Assembly: GCF_004116625.1 (NCBI RefSeq)
Contig: NZ_NXIE01000005.1
Span: 186,001-250,000, forward strand
Origin: Halarcobacter mediterraneus
GTDB lineage: Bacteria > Campylobacterota > Campylobacteria > Campylobacterales > Arcobacteraceae
Length of the DNA: 64,000 nucleotides
Reading direction: 5' to 3'
Translations under genes and position numbers: made by a program
Shown here: positions 58,383 through 64,000 of the stretch, in pieces
Layout of the letters: every line of letters begins with the position of its first letter
How positions within the stretch are numbered: the first letter of the stretch is position 1
Notes under the pieces: model-generated
Database searches by the model: none
What the model was told of the DNA's origin: nothing
The model's input: the letters and a program-made list of their open reading frames with translations, nothing else

Positions 58383-59366
58383 ATGACAAAAAAAGAACAA
58401 ATTGAAGAACAAGCTAGTCATTGGGTAAGTTTAGAACTTGAAGGGCAAAATTTATATAAAAATAAAGATTTTTTATCATGGATAAAAGAAAATGACTCGC
58501 ATAAAATAGCTTTTGAAGAAGAAAAAAAATTTATAAATGAATTACACTGTTTACCTAAAGACTTTATAGATGAGTTAAAAAATGAAGTTAATGAAAGTAT
58601 AGAACAAAGAAACAAAAAAAGACAGAGTAAAAATAAATTTCTTAAGATATTTACTTCAATTTCTAGTGCTGCATGTATTGCTTTTGTTTTATATCTTTCT
58701 TTTTTTATGGAAAATATCACTTTTTCAAAACAATACTTAGCTTCTAATAAAGTCTTGAAAAATATTACTTTGCCAGATAATTCAAAAATAACTTTAAACA
58801 CAAATACAAAAATAGATGTAAAATACTATGAAAGAAAAAGAGAAATATTTTTATCAGAGGGAAAAGCAGTATTTGATGTGGAAGCAAATAAACAAAGACC
58901 CTTTATAATAAAAACACAAAGAGTAGATATAACTGTTTTAGGCACAAAGTTTGAAGTAATTAATAGTAAAAACCAAATCCAAGTAAATGTTACTGAAGGA
59001 GTTGTTAAAGTTACTAATCCCCATTTTCATGATAGTTTATTAGTACGAGTTGAAAAAGCACAAAGTGCAACTTTGGATAAGTATTCAAATTTAAAAAAAC
59101 TAGAAAAAATTGATATAAAAAAAGTTGCTCCTTGGAGTGAGGGGAAATTTAGTTTTTATCAAGAAAGTATAGAAAATATTATAAAAGAGTTTTCAAAATA
59201 TATTGATATAGATGTAAAAATAGAAAATGAAAAAATAGCCTCACTTCCTATAAGTGGAAATTTCTCTGCAAATAGTTTTGATGATTTTTTAAAAGTATTA
59301 CCTTTGGTTCATCCTATAACTGTGAAAGAAGAAAAGGGTAAAATCCTAATAAAAGATAATATTTAA
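58383..59366 (+). CDS. FecR-type anti-sigma/sigma regulator
   Basis: The 327-residue protein has an N-terminal cytoplasmic FecR domain (ASHWVSLELEG, FLSWIKENDSHKIAFEE), one membrane segment near 93-110, and a periplasmic FecR part (TLPDNSKITLNTNTKIDVKYY, FLSEGKAVFDVEANKQRPFI, VLGTKFEVINS) followed by a C-terminal domain that contacts the receptor's signalling domain. It should hold the sigma factor at 57909 until the receptor at 59490 reports a bound siderophore. Confidence 0.92.
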   Translation: MTKKEQIEEQASHWVSLELEGQNLYKNKDFLSWIKENDSHKIAFEEEKKFINELHCLPKDFIDELKNEVNESIEQRNKKRQSKNKFLKIFTSISSAACIAFVLYLSFFMENITFSKQYLASNKVLKNITLPDNSKITLNTNTKIDVKYYERKREIFLSEGKAVFDVEANKQRPFIIKTQRVDITVLGTKFEVINSKNQIQVNVTEGVVKVTNPHFHDSLLVRVEKAQSATLDKYSNLKKLEKIDIKKVAPWSEGKFSFYQESIENIIKEFSKYIDIDVKIENEKIASLPISGNFSANSFDDFLKVLPLVHPITVKEEKGKILIKDNI

Positions 59367-59383
59367 TAAATTTTAAAATTTAC

Positions 59384-59410
59384 TGTCAAGAAATTTTCAT
59401 TTTTCCGTCT
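59384..59410 (+). promoter_or_regulatory. Possible ECF promoter of the TonB receptor gene
   Basis: TGTCAAG (59384-59390) and CGTCT (59406-59410) are 15 bases apart. CGTC-type -10 elements are common for ECF sigma factors. A partly dyad stretch GTGATTCTCA lies further down (near 59424) and could be a Fur-related site. Both are weak. Confidence 0.35.
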
Positions 59411-59489
59411 TCTTATATAGAGAGTGATTCTCAAAATTACCTAAAGATAAACTTTATAATAGTTTGTCCCACACTAAGGAGATAGAAAA

Positions 59490-61826
59490 ATGAGTCTATT
59501 AAAAAAATCATTAATAGCACCAAGTCTAGCTTTACTTTTAGCTAGTAGTTTATATGCAAAGGATAAGTTTAATATAAGTACTACAAACTTAAGCGATGCC
59601 ATACAACAAATATCTGAAACTGCAAAGATACCATATATTGTAGATATGAATATCTTAAAAAACAAAAGTGCAAATAAAGTAGAAGATGAAGAATCTTTAG
59701 AAGAAGCATTAAAAATACTTTTAAAAGATACAGGACTTGAAGCAATAATTCAAAATAATACGATAGTTATTAGAGAAAAAAAGTTATCAAGTAATGGAAA
59801 TAATCTTGGAAGTGTAGATATCTTAGCTACTACAAAAGATGGAGCTTCTGAACAAGGATATTTAGTGAAAAATATTTCAGGTATTGGTATATGGGGAAGT
59901 AGAAGTTTACAAGATACTCCTTATTCAATGACAGTTATTTCAGAAGATTTAATTGAAAATGTTCAAGCAAATGATATGGCTCCTATTTTTAAGATGAATC
60001 CAATAACACAAGATGGTGGAAATAATAGAACTGGAAATTATAAAACTATAATAAGAGGGTTTTCTTCAAATAATCCTATTATAAATGGTATGCCTTTTGT
60101 TAGTGGACAAAGCTTTACAACAATGGAAGATTTAGAAAGAGTTGAGATTATAAGTGGAGCTACTGGATTTTTATATGGTGGAGGAAGAGTTGGAGGGGCT
60201 GTTAATTATGTCACTAAAAAACCAACTATTGAAGATAAAAGAAGTATTACCATTGGAAATTATGGAGGAGATCAATATTATGGACATATTGATTTAGGTG
60301 GACAAATTGATGAAGAAAAAATTTTTGGATATAGAATAAATGCTTTATATCAAAATGGTGATAGTGTAGATAATATTGGAAAAGAGCAAAAATTTATAAG
60401 TACAACCATTGATTTTAAACCAACAGATAACTTTACTATGGATTTAAACTATGCTCATAGAGAGCAATTAAGAACTAATATGAAACCTTCTTTTAACATA
60501 AGTAGTAATACAAAGCGTCCTATACTTGATGTTAGCAAAGCGTATGGTTCAGACTGGGCACAAGCTGATGAAAAAAATGATAGATTGATGTCGAGTTTAA
60601 AATGGGATATAAATGATATGTTTTCGCTAAGAAGTGCCTTTCTTTATGAAAAATTTAATACAGAAAAACAAATGGGAGATCAATGGATATATACAAGAAC
60701 AGATGGACTATATGATGTTTATAACTATAAATATCCTTCTAATGCACAAGAATATAAAGGATATTCAGCAAATATTTATTTAGATAGTAAATTTGAAACT
60801 TTTGATATTAATCATATTTTAACAGTTGGTTATTCAGAAAATCGTCAAAAATATTTAAGGGCAAATAATTGGACAGCCTATGATTATTTAGAAGGGTTAA
60901 CTTTAGAACAAATAAAAAATTCAGCTTTACCAAACGAAGTTTTATCAGATATGGGTATGGGGCTTTCTTCAAAAACTAAATATAAGAATATTTTAATAGG
61001 TGATGATATCGTTTTTAATGATCAATTGAGTGCTTTAATAGGATTTAATTATGCAACAATTGAAGATCTTTCAATATGGTATGGTGAAAAAACCTCATAT
61101 AATAAATCAGAACTTACTCCAACATTTTCATTTATCTACAAACCTTTTGAAAATCTTACAACTTATGTTACATATATAGAAAGTTTAGAACAAGGAACAG
61201 TAGTTGGAAGCTCATATAATAATACTGGCGAAATTTTTGACCCGCTTGTAAGTAACCAATATGAAGTTGGGGCAAAATATAGTTTAAATGAAAATATTTT
61301 ATTAACTAGTGCATTATTTAGAATAGAAAAAGCAAATTCTTATGAAGATAATACAACAACACCTAAGCCAACTCTAACACAAGATGGAGAACAAATACAC
61401 CAAGGAATTGAGCTTACAATCACTGGAAAAGTTACAGATAGCTTTACTTTATTTGGTGGAGGAACTTGGATGGATTTAAGTGTTGAAAAAGCTAATGATA
61501 AAGCCCTTGAAGGTAAAAAACCTACTAATGCAGCTAGTAAAATGGCAAAAATATATGCAGAATATAATATTCCTCAAATTAATGGTTTAACCTTAACTGG
61601 TGGTGCATATTATACAGGTGAGAAATATGGAGATGCTTCAAATACAGATAAAATACCTTCATATACTTTATATGATATAGGTGCAAGATATAAAACAAAA
61701 ATAGATAAATATCCTACAACTTTTAACTTAACAGTTTCAAATTTAACTGGAAAAGATTATTGGGCAAGTAATACAATTTTAGGTGATCCTAGAAGTGTTG
61801 CATTTTCTATGAAAATGGAGTTTTAA
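59490..61826 (+). CDS. TonB-dependent siderophore receptor with STN signalling domain
   Basis: The 778-residue outer-membrane receptor has a signal peptide (SLALLLASSLYA before KDKFN), an N-terminal STN domain (FNISTTNLSDAIQQISET ... TIVIREK, about residues 25-105), a plug domain (LQDTPYSMTVISEDLIEN; TIIRGFSSNNPIINGMPF; YGGGRVGGAVNYVTKKP) and a beta barrel ending in Phe (VAFSMKMEF). The layout is that of FpvA/FecA-like transducing receptors. The siderophore is unknown. Ribosome site AAGGAGA. It works with the sigma and FecR genes before it. Confidence 0.95.
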   Translation: MSLLKKSLIAPSLALLLASSLYAKDKFNISTTNLSDAIQQISETAKIPYIVDMNILKNKSANKVEDEESLEEALKILLKDTGLEAIIQNNTIVIREKKLSSNGNNLGSVDILATTKDGASEQGYLVKNISGIGIWGSRSLQDTPYSMTVISEDLIENVQANDMAPIFKMNPITQDGGNNRTGNYKTIIRGFSSNNPIINGMPFVSGQSFTTMEDLERVEIISGATGFLYGGGRVGGAVNYVTKKPTIEDKRSITIGNYGGDQYYGHIDLGGQIDEEKIFGYRINALYQNGDSVDNIGKEQKFISTTIDFKPTDNFTMDLNYAHREQLRTNMKPSFNISSNTKRPILDVSKAYGSDWAQADEKNDRLMSSLKWDINDMFSLRSAFLYEKFNTEKQMGDQWIYTRTDGLYDVYNYKYPSNAQEYKGYSANIYLDSKFETFDINHILTVGYSENRQKYLRANNWTAYDYLEGLTLEQIKNSALPNEVLSDMGMGLSSKTKYKNILIGDDIVFNDQLSALIGFNYATIEDLSIWYGEKTSYNKSELTPTFSFIYKPFENLTTYVTYIESLEQGTVVGSSYNNTGEIFDPLVSNQYEVGAKYSLNENILLTSALFRIEKANSYEDNTTTPKPTLTQDGEQIHQGIELTITGKVTDSFTLFGGGTWMDLSVEKANDKALEGKKPTNAASKMAKIYAEYNIPQINGLTLTGGAYYTGEKYGDASNTDKIPSYTLYDIGARYKTKIDKYPTTFNLTVSNLTGKDYWASNTILGDPRSVAFSMKMEF

Positions 61827-61924
61827 GTAAAAGTAAAAATATAGCTTTATAATAATAAGAACTATTTTTAAAAAGTTAACCATTTTATAATGGAATTATT
61901 TACTTTTTGTTATCTTTTTATCGT

Positions 61925-61930
61925 TATAAT
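61925..61930 (+). promoter_or_regulatory. Promoter (-10) of the candidate small RNA
   Basis: TATAAT preceded by a T-rich periodic stretch (61900-61924), the normal Campylobacterota promoter form without a -35. It points to a start near 61937, just before the first hairpin. Confidence 0.6.
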
Positions 61931-61936
61931 TTTACT

Positions 61937-62009
61937 ATGTTTACGCAAGAGATTCATAACTTACACATACTCTCCCAAATAAGAGAATCTCGAGCGTAAA
62001 TCTTTTTTT
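61937..62009 (+). ncRNA. Candidate small RNA (about 73 nt) with own promoter and terminator
   Basis: Directly after the -10 at 61925 comes a long-range stem: TTTACGC (61940-61946) pairs GCGTAAA (61994-62000) and GAGATTC (61949-61955) pairs GAATCTC (61985-61991), separated by a 2x2 internal loop (AA against GA). The 29-base loop contains CTCTCCC (61970-61976), a possible single-stranded seed. TCTTTTTTT (62001-62009) follows the stem, as in intrinsic terminators. It may be a separate sRNA or an unusual terminator of the receptor gene; the promoter favours the former. Confidence 0.55.
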
Positions 62010-62010
62010 G

Positions 62011-62101
62011 AGAATTAGCTCATGGGTTCTACATACTATAAGTTCTTTGTTTCCTTGTATCATGATTATGAGAATACTTGTAGAGCCTATGACCTAGTTT
62101 T
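62011..62101 (+). other. Long GU-containing hairpin between the receptor and yceI genes
   Basis: TCATGGGTTCTACA (62020-62033) pairs all along with TGTAGAGCCTATGA (62079-62092), with two G-U pairs. After one C-C mismatch the helix continues outward through 62011-62018 and 62094-62101 with further G-U pairs. An inner helix (AG and TTCT with AGAA and CT) lies in the 45-base apical region. G-U pairs are tolerated only if the plus strand is the RNA. With the candidate sRNA this accounts for the 371-base gap 61827-62197; the rest (61827-61924, 62102-62197) shows nothing except the yceI ribosome site. Confidence 0.55.
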
Positions 62102-62197
62102 AAATTTAAATAAATAAATTATTTTATACTTTTTTCTTAACTTCCTATAATTTAATATTGAATATCATTTTTATACAAAAAATTAAGGAGTAATCTT

Positions 62198-62749
62198 ATG
62201 AAGTTAAAACTATTATTTAGTTTAAGTCTTTTATTTGCTTTAGTATCAGCAAATGCCTATGAGTTAAATGGAGATTTAAATGTAAAGTGGACAGGCTTTA
62301 AAACAGCAAAAAAAGTGGGTGTTTCTGGTACTTTTAAAGATATCAATCTTGAAATCAAAAAAAGTGATAACTTTTCAGAGTTTTTAAAAAGTGCAAATGT
62401 AAAAATAAATACTCTAAGTTTTGATTCTGGACTTGATGTTAGAAATAAAAGTATTGTATCTACACTGTTTTCTTTAAAAAGTTCAGAAGAAATTTCAGGA
62501 GCTATAACAGAAGTAAATACTGAAAATAAAACTTTAACATTGAAACTAACAATGAACCAAGTTACAAAAAACATTTCTATGACTTATGATGTAAATAATG
62601 GAAGTATTATAGCAAAAGGTCAAATTGACGTTTTAGATTTCAATATGAGTGAACCATATGCAAAATTTGCAAAAGCTTGTTTTGATTTACACGAAGGAAA
62701 AAGTTATTCAGAAGTACATATAGCTTTTACTCTTCCCTTTAAAAACTAA
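62198..62749 (+). CDS. Exported YceI-family lipid-binding protein
   Basis: The 183-residue protein has a signal peptide (KLLFSLSLLFALVSANAYE) and the YceI lipocalin-like barrel: VKWTGFKTAKKVGVSGTFKD, DVRNKSIVSTLFSLK, ITEVNTENKTLTLKLTMN, GQIDVLDFNMSEPYAKFAKAC. YceI proteins bind polyisoprenoids in the periplasm; the physiological role is unclear. It has AAGGAG before the ATG and its own terminator after it. Confidence 0.93.
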   Translation: MKLKLLFSLSLLFALVSANAYELNGDLNVKWTGFKTAKKVGVSGTFKDINLEIKKSDNFSEFLKSANVKINTLSFDSGLDVRNKSIVSTLFSLKSSEEISGAITEVNTENKTLTLKLTMNQVTKNISMTYDVNNGSIIAKGQIDVLDFNMSEPYAKFAKACFDLHEGKSYSEVHIAFTLPFKN

Positions 62750-62756
62750 AACTTTA

Positions 62757-62786
62757 GCAGTATTAATCTTTTAATACTGCATTTTT
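62757..62786 (+). terminator. yceI terminator
   Basis: GCAGTATTAA (62757-62766), loop TCTT, TTAATACTGC (62771-62780), then ATTTTTC: a perfect 10-bp stem with T run. Confidence 0.88.
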
Positions 62787-62896
62787 CTTTCTATTTTTTT
62801 AAACTTATACTTTCTAAAATCAAATAGTTTTCTAATAGAAATTTAAGATTTCTTATCATATGATTACTTATTCATATGTACATATAAAGGAATTAA

Positions 62897-63238
62897 ATGA
62901 CTGAAGAATGTTGTGATCACTCATTAGAGGTAGAAAAAGTAAAAAAAACTTTAATAGAAGAAGAGACCTTATATGATGTTGCAGAGCTTTTTAAGGCTTT
63001 TGCAGATACTACAAGAATCAAAATAATTTCAGTTTTAAAAGAAGAAGAGTTATGTGTAGGTGCTATAAGTGAACTTATAAATGTAAGTCAATCAGCAGTT
63101 TCTCATCAACTAAGAGTATTAAAAAATTCAAAAATAGTAAAACCAAGAAGAGAGGGTAAGCAAATGTATTATTCTCTTGATGATGAACATATCAAAAAAA
63201 TATATGATATGGGATTAGAGCATATAACAAAAGGCTAA
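62897..63238 (+). CDS. ArsR/SmtB-family metal-responsive repressor
   Basis: The 113-residue winged-helix protein has an N-terminal metal-rich start (TEECCDHSLE) and the family helix ELCVGAISELINVSQSAVSHQLRVLK. ELCVG is the metal-site position of CadC/SmtB-type sensors (CadC has ELCVCD), so with the N-terminal Cys pair it probably senses Cd, Pb or Zn. The next gene, 11 bp on, encodes a metal-exporting P-type ATPase, its likely target. The operator should lie between 62787 and 62880; TCATATGATTACTTATTCATATGTAC-type dyad sequence (62855-62881) contains the repeated CATATG. Confidence 0.9.
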   Translation: MTEECCDHSLEVEKVKKTLIEEETLYDVAELFKAFADTTRIKIISVLKEEELCVGAISELINVSQSAVSHQLRVLKNSKIVKPRREGKQMYYSLDDEHIKKIYDMGLEHITKG

Positions 63239-63249
63239 AAGGAACAGCT

Positions 63250-64000
63250 ATGCAAAAAGTCAAATTAGAAAACTTAGATTGTGCAAATTGTGCAGCAAAA
63301 ATAGAAAACTCATTGAATAATATGGATGAGTTATCAAATGTCAAACTTAATTTTTCAACTTCAACACTTAGTTTTGAACAAAATAGTGACAATGATTTAT
63401 TAGATATTATTGAAAAGAAAATACAAGCTATTGAAAAAGAGGTAATAATAGTAAAAGATAAAAAAAGAGAGCAGAAAACCTTTTGGCAATTATTAGATAA
63501 AAAACTTCTAGCTATTACTATTGTAGCTTTAGTCTTAACTTACCTTTCTTATAATTATATTCAAAATGAAACTTTACAATTAGCAGTTTACTTATTAGCT
63601 TATTTCCTTGTTGGTTGGGATGTATTATATAAAGCAATAAAAAACTTAGCAAGTGGAAAACTTTTTGATGAACATTTTTTAATGGGTATTGCTACAATTG
63701 GAGCTTTTGCTTTAGGGGAATATGTAGAAGGTATCGCTGTTATGGTTTTTTATCAAATAGGAGAGATGTTCCAAGCTGTAGCAGTTAATAATTCAAGGGA
63801 CAGTATAAATGCATTAATTGATATAAAACCAGAGTCTGCAAATGTAAAAGAGGGTGAAAAAATAGTTCAAAAATCACCTGAAGAAGTAAGAGTTGGAGAT
63901 ATAATTTTAGTAAAAGCAGGGGAGAAGGTTCCTGTTGATGGAATTTTACTTGATGACGATAGTTCCTTTGATACAAGTGCAATTACCGGAGAGTTTAAAC
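63250..64000 (+). CDS. Heavy-metal translocating P-type ATPase (ZntA/CadA type), 3' end cut by window
   Basis: The frame from ATG 63250 (AAAAGGAAC upstream) stays open to the window edge, giving 250 residues. An N-terminal heavy-metal-associated domain has LDCANCAAKIENS. Membrane segments follow from about residue 81. DEHFLMGIATIGAFALGEYV, EGIAVMVFYQIGEMFQ is the usual first membrane block of Zn/Cd exporters, then the actuator domain (VRVGDIILVKAGEKVPVDG; SAITGEFK, TGE being the dephosphorylation motif). The catalytic DKTGT region lies outside. Probably exports Zn, Cd or Pb under control of the ArsR-type gene before it. Confidence 0.94.
   Translation, partial: MQKVKLENLDCANCAAKIENSLNNMDELSNVKLNFSTSTLSFEQNSDNDLLDIIEKKIQAIEKEVIIVKDKKREQKTFWQLLDKKLLAITIVALVLTYLSYNYIQNETLQLAVYLLAYFLVGWDVLYKAIKNLASGKLFDEHFLMGIATIGAFALGEYVEGIAVMVFYQIGEMFQAVAVNNSRDSINALIDIKPESANVKEGEKIVQKSPEEVRVGDIILVKAGEKVPVDGILLDDDSSFDTSAITGEFK

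Noticed and set aside
61937-62101. 6S RNA as identity of the two RNA elements
   Set aside because: 6S RNA is one long hairpin with a central bubble; here two separate hairpins are divided by a T run.

Overview
The window is AT-rich, densely coded DNA that reads as a chromosomal segment of a free-living or marine Arcobacter-group bacterium (Arcobacteraceae, Campylobacterota). The assignment is by inference from several independent signs: a MagIII-type 3-methyladenine glycosylase of the Helicobacter kind, a MutS7-type MutS with a C-terminal HNH domain, many PAS/Cache sensor kinases and chemoreceptors, promoters that often show only a T-rich stretch plus TATAAT, and gene order around prmA-ftsH. 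No rRNA, tRNA, CRISPR array, transposase or prophage gene was found. Both window edges cut genes: a chemoreceptor on the left (1-1296) and a Zn/Cd-type P-type ATPase on the right (63250-64000).

Layout. 1-6378: sensory cluster (CZB chemoreceptor, single-domain response regulator, a kinase-like protein lacking its phosphoacceptor His, and an intact PAS histidine kinase). 6416-10884: housekeeping and small unknowns (YmdB-like phosphodiesterase, MagIII, a solitary ParA-like ATPase with a small membrane protein, UbiE, XseA). 10940-15808: chemosensory operon (Cache chemoreceptor, PAS protein, CheW, two response-regulator proteins). 15826-20129: cyclophilin, panD, ybaB, polyprenyl synthase and a CIRCE-controlled groESL. 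20130-20410: an unusually hairpin-dense intergenic element ended by a 14-bp terminator. 20566-31872: housekeeping run (glmS, metK, accD, rlmH, dksA-like, dusB, prmA, ftsH).

31875-38770 is the most intriguing accessory part: a Psd-like protein without its pyruvoyl serine, a two-component system, a large divergent flagellin and an operon of four little-known proteins (nuclease-like, zinc ribbon, EcsC-like, HEPN-like). Three 18-bp direct-repeat sites of the same design, each nine bases before a -10-like hexamer, lie in front of the response regulator, the flagellin and the nuclease-like gene. This suggests an OmpR-family regulon that can be read from the sequence. 38840-42415: a diguanylate cyclase, then leuA preceded by a consensus promoter and a short leader ORF with four consecutive Leu codons. 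42517-50822: an ion-transport and regulation island with two cation/proton antiporters, a tandem Usp protein, a PII-like protein, a CBS protein and two DUF1538 membrane proteins, one fused to its own PII-like domain.

50797-57775: thioredoxin-like and haem-binding small proteins, MutS7, and on the minus strand comF-hisH-hisA-MFS. 57909-61826: an iron-type ECF sigma/anti-sigma/TonB-receptor module. 61925-62101: a candidate small RNA with its own -10 and terminator, followed by a long GU-containing hairpin. 62198-64000: YceI, then an ArsR-type metal sensor and the metal-exporting ATPase it probably controls.
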